Source of the DNA: Paragordius varius
Taxonomy: Eukaryota > Nematomorpha
Length of the DNA stretch: 64,000 bases
Assembly (NCBI GenBank): GCA_964247055.1
Contig: OZ176051.1
Coordinates: 10,540,001 to 10,604,000 of the forward strand
Reading direction: 5' to 3'
Below are positions 34,263 to 46,555 of this stretch, in pieces; the stretch's first letter is position 1; the number at the start of each line of letters is the position of its first letter. The notes under the pieces were generated by a model. That model made no database searches, had not been told where the DNA came from, and was given only the letters and a program-made list of their open reading frames with translations. A program made the translations under genes and the position numbers.

Positions 34263-34813
34263 CTTCGATTCAAATTGGGGTATCTAAATACCCCAGACTA
34301 AATTTAAATTAAGAATTTTAAAAAACTACTGAAAGAAACGGTCCCAATTTAAATTTATGCTTCGATCCTAATCAAAATTATATAAATATGCCTAAATATC
34401 TTGATGAAATTTTGTTTTGAAAAAAAAGTTCCATGTCAATCTACTTGGAGGCCATTTTTATTTTACACAATTTTTGCAAAATATCGTCTTCGTTTAATTT
34501 TAAGGGTAAAATTAAAGCTAATTTTTTATTTAAATCACATTTAACATTGATAGAAATAGAAATAGCGGTTTATTTTGTATTATTTTTTAATTTTACCATT
34601 TCACACATGTTATGTTGATGAAATTTTTACCTTTCAGTTTTAGCTTAAAATAAGTAATACCAAATATTTTTGAATGAAGTTTTTTATATATTTCGGTTTA
34701 TTAATGTTATATAAGTGCAAAATTTTGCCATAGTTTGGATTCCTTCCATATTTTTTAAAGAATTTAATTTTAAACAGGGCTGGGGTATTTAACTACCCCA
34801 ATTTGAATCGAAG
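34263..34813. mobile_element. Inverted-repeat MITE, best copy of the family
   Basis: The left end CTTCGATTCAAATTGGGGTA followed by TCTAAATACCCCAG and the right end (reverse complement CTTCGATTCAAATTGGGGTA, then GTTAAATACCCCAG) are 34-bp near-perfect inverted repeats. Each end also holds its own short hairpin (GGGGTA..TACCCC). There is no coding potential and no clear target duplication. Related copies are at 8019-8367 and 9980-10410. Confidence 0.8.
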
Positions 34814-34960
34814 GACTAAAAGTAATGTGTTGTATCCAAGTGTTAAAATAATTTCATTAAAAAATTGACCGGTTTCGTTCGGTGTCAAATGAATATTATG
34901 TTAAAATTTTGGTCTTATAATTAATTGAAATTTCTCAAAAGTCATAGTTATTATAAATAC

Positions 34961-35019
34961 TAGCGTGAATCTCGTGCTGCTACGCAGCCCGAGGAAGTCC
35001 TTCGGACTTCTGGGGGGAA
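34961..35019 (+). repeat. Hairpin pair at the edge of the satellite array
   Basis: Two stem-loops stand side by side in GC-rich DNA. GCTGC-TAC-GCAGC lies at 34976-34988 and GAAGTCC-TTC-GGACTTC at 34994-35010, followed by a G run (35012-35017). The satellite-like sequence starts immediately after, at about 35020. Such terminal hairpins are typical of rolling-circle (Helitron/Helentron) 3' ends, but no helicase gene or matching left end was seen. Confidence 0.7.
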
Positions 35020-35520
35020 GTTTGGATTTGAATGGGTCTACCGTTTTTCCTGTAGATCACAAAGCCAGCATTTTCCATTTTTATAAATATATAGATTACC
35101 ATAAATAATGTTTTAATATCCATATATCATGCTATATATGATAGATACTCCTTACTCAGCAGCTATCATCAAAGAAACGCCTGACTAAAATTTTTGCCTT
35201 TTAACAGGCATTACGAAAAATCCTTCTCGAATTTTTACAGTCTCATACCTTAAGCAAAAAAATACAATCAAAAAAATATTTTTTTGGACTTTGTTTTTTT
35301 TTTGAAAAAAATGGCATTTTACGGGGGGAGCGGGTAAAAAGAGGGCCTAAATCAAAAAAGTGACTCGACTATGTTCGGCGCAATCGAAAATAAGTAAACA
35401 AAAATCATATTTGAAATTGAATGGTCCAACACGTTCTCCAAAAAATTGACTTAACCCATTTTTCACACGGGGTGGGCCCAAACTGGGGACCTAATTCCAA
35501 AAAAGGGCGAAGCTATTGTC
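35020..35520 (+). repeat. Diverged edge unit of the satellite array
   Basis: About 500 bp that follows the satellite unit from 'tttggatttgaatgggt' through 'actccttactcagcagctat', 'gccttttaacaggcattacg' and 'ggcattttacgggggg'. The first 280 bp is strongly diverged and contains an AT-rich insertion, while the last 200 bp is practically identical to inner units. This is the expected pattern at an array edge that escapes homogenisation. Confidence 0.9.
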
Positions 35521-36478
35521 GGGGCATTCATTAATGATTAAATTTTTTCGATGTTTGGATTTGAATGGGTTCACCGGTTTTCCGGAAACAGATCACAAAG
35601 TTATATGAAAAATCAGTTTTTAGCGGGTAGCTCCTTACCCAGCAGCTATCATCAAATAAACGGTGGACTATAATTTCTGCCTTTTAACAGGAAATACGTG
35701 GAATCTTTATTGAATTTTTATGGTCTCATACCTAGGGCGAAAAATCGATTTAAAAAATTATTTTTGTGGACTTTTTTTTTTGAAAAAAAATGGCATTTTA
35801 CGGGGGGAGCGGGTAAAAAGAGGGCCTAAATCAAAAAAGTGACTCGACTATGTTCGGCGCAATCGAAAATAAGTAAACAAAAATCATATTTGAAATTGAA
35901 TGGTCCAACACGTTCTCCAAAAAATTGACTTAACCCATTTTTCACACGGGGTGGGCCCAAACTGGGGACCTAATTCCAAAAAAGGGCGAAGCTATTGTCG
36001 GGGCATTCATTAATGATTAAATTTTTTCGATGTTTGGATTTGAATGGGTTCACCGGTTTTCCGGAAACAGATCACAAAGTTATATGAAAAATCAGTTTTT
36101 AGCGGGTAGCTCCTTACCCAGCAGCTATCATCAAATAAACGGTGGACTATAATTTCTGCCTTTTAACAGGAAATACGTGGAATCTTTATTGAATTTTTAT
36201 GGTCTCATACCTAGGGCGAAAAATCGATTTAAAAAATTATTTTTGTGGACTTTTTTTTTTTGAAAAAAATGGCATTTTACGGGGGGAGCGGGTAAAAAGA
36301 GGGCCTAAATCAAAAAAGTGACTCGACTATGTTCGGCGCAATCGAAAATAAGTAAACAAAAATCATATTTGAAATTGAATGGTCCAACACGTTCTCCAAA
36401 AAATTGACTTAACCCATTTTTCACACGGGGTGGGCCCAAACTGGGGACCTAATTCCAAAAAAGGGCGAAGCTATTGTC

Positions 36479-39400
36479 GGGGCATTCATTAATGATTAAA
36501 TTTTTTCGATGTTTGGATTTGAATGGGTTCACCGGTTTTCCGGAAACAGATCACAAAGTTATATGAAAAATCAGTTTTTAGCGGGTAGCTCCTTACCCAG
36601 CAACTATCATCAAATAAACGGTGGACTATAATTTCTGCCTTTTAACAGGAAATACGTGGAATCTTTATTGAATTTTTACGGTCTCATACCTAGGGCGAAA
36701 AATCGATTTAAAAAATTATTTTTGTGGACTTTGTTTTTTTTTTGAAAAAAATGGCATTTTACGGGGGGAGCGGGTAAAAAGAGGGCCTAAATCAAAAAAG
36801 TGACTCGACTATGTTCGGCGCAATCGAAAATAAGTAAACAAAAATCATATTTGAAATTGAATGGTCCAACACGTTCTCCAAAAAATTGACTTAACCCATT
36901 TTTCACACGGGGTGGGCCCAAACTGGGGACCTAATTCCAAAAAAGGGCGAAGCTATTGTCGGGGCATTCATTAATGATTAAATTTTTTCGATGTTTGGAT
37001 TTGAATGGGTTCACCGGTTTTCCGGAAACAGATCACAAAGTTATATGAAAAATCAGTTTTTAGCGGGTAGCTCCTTACCCAGCAGCTATCATCAAATAAA
37101 CGGTGGACTATAATTTCTGCCTTTTAACAGGAAATACGTGGAATCTTTATTGAATTTTTATGGTCTCATACCTAGGGCGAAAAATCGATTTAAAAAATTA
37201 TTTTTGTGGACTTTGTTTTTTTTTTTGAAAAAAATGGCATTTTACGGGGGGAGCGGGTAAAAAGAGGGCCTAAATCAAAAAAGTGACTCGACTATGTTCG
37301 GCGCAATCGAAAATAAGTAAACAAAAATCATATTTGAAATTGAATGGTCCAACACGTTCTCCAAAAATTGACTTAACCCATTTTTCACACGGGGTGGGCC
37401 CAAACTGGGGACCTAATTCCAAAAAAGGGCGAAGCTATTGTCGGGGCATTCATTAATGATTAAATTTTTTCGATGTTTGGATTTGAATGGGTTCACCGGT
37501 TTTCCGGAAACAGATCACAAAGTTATATGAAAAATCAGTTTTTAGCGGGTAGCTCCTTACCCAGCAGCTATCATCAAATAAACGGTGGACTATAATTTCT
37601 GCCTTTTAACAGGAAATACGTGGAATCTTTATTGAATTTTTATGGTCTCATACCTAGGGCGAAAAATCGATTTAAAAAATTATTTTTGTGGACTTTTTTT
37701 TTTTTGAAAAAAATGGCATTTTACGGGGGGAGCGGGTAAAAAGAGGGCCTAAATCAAAAAAGTGACTCGACTATGTTCGGCGCAATCGAAAATAAGTAAA
37801 CAAAAATCATATTTGAAATTGAATGGTCCAACACGTTCTCCAAAAAATTGACTTAACCCATTTTTCACACGGGGTGGGCCCAAACTGGGGACCTAATTCC
37901 AAAAAAGGGCGAAGCTATTGTCGGGGCATTCATTAATTATTAAATTTTTTCGATGTTTGGATTTGAATGGGTTCACCGGTTTTCCGGAAACAGATCACAA
38001 AGTTATATGAAAAATCAGTTTTTAGCGGGTAGCTCCTTACCCAGCAGCTATCATCAAATAAACGGTAGACTATAATTTTTGCCTTTTAACAGGAAATACG
38101 TGGAATCTTTATTGAATTTTTACGGTCTCATACCTAGGGCGAAAAATCGATTTAAAAAATTATTTTTGTGGACTTTTTTTTTTTTGAAAAAAATGGCATT
38201 TTACGGGGGGAGCGGGTAAAAAGAGGGCCTAAATCAAAAAAGTGACTCGACTATGTTCGGCGCAATCGAAAATAAGTAAACAAAAATCATATTTGAAATT
38301 GAATGGTCCAACACGTTCTCCAAAAAATTGACTTAACCCATTTTTCACACGGGGTGGGCCCAAACTGGGGACCTAATTCCAAAAAAGGGCGAAGCTATTG
38401 TCGGGGCATTCATTAATTATTAAATTTTTTCGATGTTTGGATTTGAATGGGTTCACCGGTTTTCCGGAAACAGATCACAAAGTTATATGAAAAATCAGTT
38501 TTTAGCGGGTAGCTCCTTACCCAGCAGCTATCATCAAATAAACGGTAGACTATAATTTTTGCCTTTTAACAGGAAATACGTGGAATCTTTATTGAATTTT
38601 TACGGTCTCATACCTAGGGCGAAAAATCGATTTAAAAAATTATTTTTGTGGACTTTGTTTTTTTTGAAAAAAATGGCATTTTACGGCGGGAGCGGGTAAA
38701 AAGAGGGCCTAAATCAAAAAAGTGACTCGACTATGTTCGGCGCAATCGAAAATAAGTAAACAAAAATCATATTTGAAATTGAATGGTCCAACACGTTCTC
38801 CAAAAAATTGACTTAACCCATTTTTCACACGGGGTGGGCCCAAACTGGGGACCTAATTCCAAAAAAGGGCGAAGCTATTGTCGGGGCATTCATTAATGAT
38901 TAAATTTTTTCGATGTTTGGATTTGAATGGGTTCACCGGTTTTCCGGAAACAGATCACAAAGTTATATGAAAAATCAGTTTTTAGCGGGTAGCTCCTTAC
39001 CCAGCAACTATCATCAAATAAACGGTGGACTATAATTTCTGCCTTTTAACAGGAAATACGTGGAATCTTTATTGAATTTTTACGGTCTCATACCTAGGGC
39101 GAAAAATCGATTTAAAAAATTATTTTTGTGGACTTTGTTTTTTTTTTGAAAAAAATGGCATTTTACGGGGGGAGCGGGTAAAAAGAGGGCCTAAATCAAA
39201 AAAGTGACTCGACTATGTTCGGCGCAATCGAAAATAAGTAAACAAAAATCATATTTGAAATTGAATGGTCCAACACGTTCTCCAAAAAATTGACTTAACC
39301 CATTTTTCACACGGGGTGGGCCCAAACTGGGGACCTAATTCCAAAAAAGGGCGAAGCTATTGTCGGGGCATTCATTAATGATTAAATTTTTTCGATGTTT

Positions 39401-42400
39401 GGATTTGAATGGGTTCACCGGTTTTCCGGAAACAGATCACAAAGTTATATGAAAAATCAGTTTTTAGCGGGTAGCTCCTTACCCAGCAGCTATCATCAAA
39501 TAAACGGTGGACTATAATTTCTGCCTTTTAACAGGAAATACGTGGAATCTTTATTGAATTTTTATGGTCTCATACCTAGGGCGAAAAATCGATTTAAAAA
39601 ATTATTTTTGTGGACTTTGTTTTTTTTTTGAAAAAAATGGCATTTTACGGGGGGAGCGGGTAAAAAGAGGGCCTAAATCAAAAAAGTGACTCGACTATGT
39701 TCGGCGCAATCGAAAATAAGTAAACAAAAATCATATTTGAAATTGAATGGTCCAACACGTTCTCCAAAAAATTGACTTAACCCATTTTTCACACGGGGTG
39801 GGCCCAAACTGGGGACCTAATTCCAAAAAAGGGCGAAGCTATTGTCGGGGCATTCATTAATGATTAAATTTTTTCGATGTTTGGATTTGAATGGGTTCAC
39901 CGGTTTTCCGGAAACAGATCACAAAGTTATATGAAAAATCAGTTTTTAGCGGGTAGCTCCTTACCCAGCAGCTATCATCAAATAAACGGTGGACTATAAT
40001 TTCTGCCTTTTAACAGGAAATACGTGGAATCTTTATTGAATTTTTATGGTCTCATACCTAGGGCGAAAAATCGATTTAAAAAATTATTTTTGTGGACTTT
40101 TTTTTTTTTGAAAAAAATGGCATTTTACGGGGGGAGCGGGTAAAAAGAGGGCCTAAATCAAAAAAGTGACTCGACTATGTTCGGCGCAATCGAAAATAAG
40201 TAAACAAAAATCATATTTGAAATTGAATGGTCCAACACGTTCTCCAAAAAATTGACTTAACCCATTTTTCACACGGGGTGGGCCCAAACTGGGGACCTAA
40301 TTCCAAAAAAGGGCGAAGCTATTGTCGGGGCATTCATTAATTATTAAATTTTTTCGATGTTTGGATTTGAATGGGTTCACCGGTTTTCCGGAAACAGATC
40401 ACAAAGTTATATGAAAAATCAGTTTTTAGCGGGTAGCTCCTTACCCAGCAGCTATCATCAAATAAACGGTAGACTATAATTTTTGCCTTTTAACAGGAAA
40501 TACGTGGAATCTTTATTGAATTTTTACGGTCTCATACCTAGGGCGAAAAATCGATTTAAAAAATTATTTTTGTGGACTTTTTTTTTTTTGAAAAAAATGG
40601 CATTTTACGGGGGGAGCGGGTAAAAAGAGGGCCTAAATCAAAAAAGTGACTCGACTATGTTCGGCGCAATCGAAAATAAGTAAACAAAAATCATATTTGA
40701 AATTGAATGGTCCAACACGTTCTCCAAAAAATTGACTTAACCCATTTTTCACACGGGGTGGGCCCAAACTGGGGACCTAATTCCAAAAAAGGGCGAAGCT
40801 ATTGTCGGGGCATTCATTAATTATTAAATTTTTTCGATGTTTGGATTTGAATGGGTTCACCGGTTTTCCGGAAACAGATCACAAAGTTATATGAAAAATC
40901 AGTTTTTAGCGGGTAGCTCCTTACCCAGCAGCTATCATCAAATAAACGGTAGACTATAATTTTTGCCTTTTAACAGGAAATACGTGGAATCTTTATTGAA
41001 TTTTTACGGTCTCATACCTAGGGCGAAAAATCGATTTAAAAAATTATTTTTGTGGACTTTGTTTTTTTTGAAAAAAATGGCATTTTACGGCGGGAGCGGG
41101 TAAAAAGAGGGCCTAAATCAAAAAAGTGACTCGACTATGTTCGGCGCAATCGAAAATAAGTAAACAAAAATCATATTTGAAATTGAATGGTCCAACACGT
41201 TCTCCAAAAAATTGACTTAACCCATTTTTCACACGGGGTGGGCCCAAACTGGGGACCTAATTCCAAAAAAGGGCGAAGCTATTGTCGGGGCATTCATTAA
41301 TGATTAAATTTTTTCGATGTTTGGATTTGAATGGGTTCACCGGTTTTCCGGAAACAGATCACAAAGTTATATGAAAAATCAGTTTTTAGCGGGTAGCTCC
41401 TTACCCAGCAGCTATCATCAAATAAACGGTGGACTATAATTTCTGCCTTTTAACAGGAAATACGTGGAATCTTTATTGAATTTTTATGGTCTCATACCTA
41501 GGGCGAAAAATCGATTTAAAAAATTATTTTTGTGGACTTTTTTTTTTTTGAAAAAAATGGCATTTTACGGGGGGAGCGGGTAAAAAGAGGGCCTAAATCA
41601 AAAAAGTGACTCGACTATGTTCGGCGCAATCGAAAATAAGTAAACAAAAATCATATTTGAAATTGAATGGTCCAACACGTTCTCCAAAAAATTGACTTAA
41701 CCCATTTTTCACACGGGGTGGGCCCAAACTGGGGACCTAATTCCAAAAAAGGGCGAAGCTATTGTCGGGGCATTCATTAATTATTAAATTTTTTCGATGT
41801 TTGGATTTGAATGGGTTCACCGGTTTTCCGGAAACAGATCACAAAGTTATATGAAAAATCAGTTTTTAGCGGGTAGCTCCTTACCCAGCAGCTATCATCA
41901 AATAAACGGTAGACTATAATTTTTGCCTTTTAACAGGAAATACGTGGAATCTTTATTGAATTTTTACGGTCTCATACCTAGGGCGAAAAATCGATTTAAA
42001 AAATTATTTTTGTGGACTTTTTTTTTTTTGAAAAAAATGGCATTTTACGGGGGGAGCGGGTAAAAAGAGGGCCTAAATCAAAAAAGTGACTCGACTATGT
42101 TCGGCGCAATCGAAAATAAGTAAACAAAAATCATATTTGAAATTGAATGGTCCAACACGTTCTCCAAAAAATTGACTTAACCCATTTTTCACACGGGGTG
42201 GGCCCAAACTGGGGACCTAATTCCAAAAAAGGGCGAAGCTATTGTCGGGGCATTCATTAATTATTAAATTTTTTCGATGTTTGGATTTGAATGGGTTCAC
42301 CGGTTTTCCGGAAACAGATCACAAAGTTATATGAAAAATCAGTTTTTAGCGGGTAGCTCCTTACCCAGCAGCTATCATCAAATAAACGGTAGACTATAAT

Positions 42401-42726
42401 TTTTGCCTTTTAACAGGAAATACGTGGAATCTTTATTGAATTTTTACGGTCTCATACCTAGGGCGAAAAATCGATTTAAAAAATTATTTTTGTGGACTTT
42501 GTTTTTTTTGAAAAAAATGGCATTTTACGGCGGGAGCGGGTAAAAAGAGGGCCTAAATCAAAAAAGTGACTCGACTATGTTCGGCGCAATCGAAAATAAG
42601 TAAACAAAAATCATATTTGAAATTGAATGGTCCAACACGTTCTCCAAAAAATTGACTTAACCCATTTTTCACACGGGGTGGGCCCAAACTGGGGACCTAA
42701 TTCCAAAAAAGGGCGAAGCTATTGTC
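36479..42726 (+). repeat. Higher-order block: 5-mer x2 then 3-mer
   Basis: Units 36479-38882 and 38883-41286 form two 5-unit blocks of exactly 2404 bp each, with the same order of unit lengths (482, 482, 480, 480, 480) and the same variant marks. The last three units of each block (37443-38882 and 39847-41286, 1440 bp) are repeated once more at 41287-42726. The 'ggcgggag' variant marks the final unit of each. Confidence 0.9.
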
Positions 42727-43683
42727 GGGGCATTCATTAATGATTAAATTTTTTCGATGTTTGGATTTGAATGGGTTGACCGGTTTTCCCGAAACAGATC
42801 ACAAAGTTATATGAAAAATCAGTTTTTAGCGGGTAGCTCCTTACCCAGCAGCTATCATCAAATAAACGGTGGACTATAATTTTTGCCTTTTAACAGGAAA
42901 TACGTGGAATCTTTATTGAATTTTTTCGGTCTCATACCTAGGGCGAAAAATCGATTTAAAAAATTATTTTTGTGGACTTTTTTTTTTGAAAAAAATGGCA
43001 TTTTACGGGGGGAGCGGGTAAAAAGTGGGCCTAAATCAAAAAAGTGACTCGACTATGTTCGGCGCAATCGAAAATAAGTAAACAAAAATCATATTTGAAA
43101 TTGAATGGTCCAACACGTTCTCCAAAAAATTGACTTAACCCATTTTTCACACGGGGTGGGCCCAAACTGGGGACCTAATTCCAAAAAAGGGCGAAGCTAT
43201 TGTCGGGGCATTCATTAATGATTAAATTTTTTCGATGTTTGGATTTGAATGGGTTCACCGGTTTTCCGGAAACAGATCACAAAGTTATATGAAAAATCAG
43301 TTTTTAGCGGGTAGCTCCTTACCCAGCAGCTATCATCAAATAAACGGTGGACTATAATTTCTGCCTTTTAACAGGAAATACGTGGAATCTTTATTGAATT
43401 TTTATGGTCTCATACCTAGGGCGAAAAATCGATTTAAAAAATTATTTTTGTGGACTTTTTTTTTTTGAAAAAAATGGCATTTTACGGGGGGAGCGGGTAA
43501 AAAGAGGGCCTAAATCAAAAAAGTGACTCGACTATGTTCGGCGCAATCGAAAATAAGTAAACAAAAATCATATTTGAAATTGAATGGTCCAACACGTTCT
43601 CCAAAAAATTGACTTAACCCATTTTTCACAAGGGGTGGGCCCAAACTGGGGACCTAATTCCAAAAAAGGGCGAAGCTATTGTC

Positions 43684-46555
43684 GGGGCATTCATTAATTA
43701 TTAAATTTTTTCGATGTTTGGATTTGAATGGGTTCACCGGTTTTCCGGAAACAGATCACAAAGTTATATGAAAAATCAGTTTTTAGCGGGTAGCTCCTTA
43801 CCCAGCAGCTATCATCAAATAAACGGTGGACTATAATTTTTGCCTTTTAACAGGAAATACGTGGAATCTTTATTGAATTTTTTCGGTCTCATACCTAGGG
43901 CGAAAAATCGATTTAAAAATTATTTTTGTGGACTTTTTTTTTTTTGAAAAAAATGGCATTTTACGGGGGGAGCGGGTAAAAAGAGGGCCTAAATCAAAAA
44001 AGTGACTCGACTATGTTCGGCGCAATCGAAAATAAGTAAACAAAAATCATATTTGAAATTGAATGGTCCAACACGTTCTCCAAAAAATTGACTTAACCCA
44101 TTTTTCACACGGGGTGGGCCCAAACTGGGGACCTAATTCCAAAAAAGGGCGAAGCTATTGTCGGGGCATTCATTAATTATTAAATTTTTTCGATGTTTGG
44201 ATTTGAATGGGTTCACCGGTTTTCCGGAAACAGATCACAAAGTTATATGAAAAATCAGTTTTTAGCGGGTAGCTCCTTACCCAGCAGCTATCATCAAATA
44301 AACGGTGGACTATAATTTCTGCCTTTTAACAGGAAATACGTGGAATCTTTATTGAATTTTTATGGTCTCATACCTAGGGCGAAAAATCGATTTAAAAAAT
44401 TATTTTTGTGGACTTTTTTTTTTTGAAAAAAATGGCATTTTACGGGGGGAGCGGGTAAAAAGAGGGCCTAAATCAAAAAAGTGACTCGACTATGTTCGGC
44501 GCAATCGAAAATAAGTAAACAAAAATCATATTTGAAATTGAATGGTCCAACACGTTCTCCAAAAAATTGACTTAACCCATTTTTCACACGGGGTGGGCCC
44601 AAACTGGGGACCTAATTCCAAAAAAGGGCGAAGCTATTGTCGGGGCATTCATTAATTATTAAATTTTTTCGATGTTTGGATTTGAATGGGTTCACCGGTT
44701 TTCCGGAAACAGATCACAAAGTTATATGAAAAATCAGTTTTTAGCGGGTAGCTCCTTACCCAGCAACTATCATCAAATAAACGGTGGACTATAATTTCTG
44801 CCTTTTAACAGGAAATACGTGGAATCTTTATTGAATTTTTATGGTCTCATACCTAGGGCGAAAAATCGATTTAAAAAATTATTTTTGTGGACTTTTTTTT
44901 TTGAAAAAAATGGCATTTTACGGGGGGAGCGGGTAAAAAGAGGGCCTAAATCAAAAAAGTGACTCGACTATGTTCGGCGCAATCGAAAATAAGTAAACAA
45001 AAATCATATTTGAAATTGAATGGTCCAACACGTTCTCCAAAAAATTGACTTAACCCATTTTTCACACGGGGTGGGCCCAAACTGGGGACCTAATTCCAAA
45101 AAAGGGCGAAGCTATTGTCGGGGCATTCATTAATGATTAAATTTTTTCGATGTTTGGATTTGAATGGGTTCACCGGTTTTCCGGAAACAGATCACAAAGT
45201 TATATGAAAAATCAGTTTTTAGCGGGTAGCTCCTTACCCAGCAGCTATCATCAAATAAACGGTGGACTATAATTTTTGCCTTTTAACAGGAAATACGTGG
45301 AATCTTTATTGAATTTTTTCGGTCTCATACCTAGGGCGAAAAATCGATTTAAAAATTATTTTTGTGGACTTTTTTTTTTTGAAAAAAATGGCATTTTACG
45401 GGGGGAGCGGGTAAAAAGAGGGCCTAAATCAAAAAAGTGACTCGACTATGTTCGGCGCAATCGAAAATAAGTAAACAAAAATCATATTTGAAATTGAATG
45501 GTCCAACACGTTCTCCAAAAAATTGACTTAACCCATTTTTCACACGGGGTGGGCCCAAACTGGGGACCTAATTCCAAAAAAGGGCGAAGCTATTGTCGGG
45601 GCATTCATTAATTATTAAATTTTTTCGATGTTTGGATTTGAATGGGTTCACCGGTTTTCCGGAAACAGATCACAAAGTTATATGAAAAATCAGTTTTTAG
45701 CGGGTAGCTCCTTACCCAGCAGCTATCATCAAATAAACGGTGGACTATAATTTCTGCCTTTTAACAGGAAATACGTGGAATCTTTATTGAATTTTTATGG
45801 TCTCATACCTAGGGCGAAAAATCGATTTAAAAAATTATTTTTGTGGACTTTTTTTTTTTGAAAAAAATGGCATTTTACGGGGGGAGCGGGTAAAAAGAGG
45901 GCCTAAATCAAAAAAGTGACTCGACTATGTTCGGCGCAATCGAAAATAAGTAAACAAAAATCATATTTGAAATTGAATGGTCCAACACGTTCTCCAAAAA
46001 ATTGACTTAACCCATTTTTCACACGGGGTGGGCCCAAACTGGGGACCTAATTCCAAAAAAGGGCGAAGCTATTGTCGGGGCATTCATTAATTATTAAATT
46101 TTTTCGATGTTTGGATTTGAATGGGTTCACCGGTTTTCCGGAAACAGATCACAAAGTTATATGAAAAATCAGTTTTTAGCGGGTAGCTCCTTACCCAGCA
46201 ACTATCATCAAATAAACGGTGGACTATAATTTCTGCCTTTTAACAGGAAATACGTGGAATCTTTATTGAATTTTTATGGTCTCATACCTAGGGCGAAAAA
46301 TCGATTTAAAAAATTATTTTTGTGGACTTTTTTTTTTTGAAAAAAATGGCATTTTACGGGGGGAGCGGGTAAAAAGAGGGCCTAAATCAAAAAAGTGACT
46401 CGACTATGTTCGGCGCAATCGAAAATAAGTAAACAAAAATCATATTTGAAATTGAATGGTCCAACACGTTCTCCAAAAAATTGACTTAACCCATTTTTCA
46501 CACGGGGTGGGCCCAAACTGGGGACCTAATTCCAAAAAAGGGCGAAGCTATTGTC
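43684..46555 (+). repeat. Higher-order block: 3-mer x2 (1436 bp)
   Basis: 43684-45119 and 45120-46555 are each 1436 bp. Each consists of a unit with 'tttcggtc' and a shortened A-run, a unit with 'cagcagct', and a unit with 'cagcaact'. Related triplets recur at 50870-52303 and 55668-57101. Confidence 0.8.
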
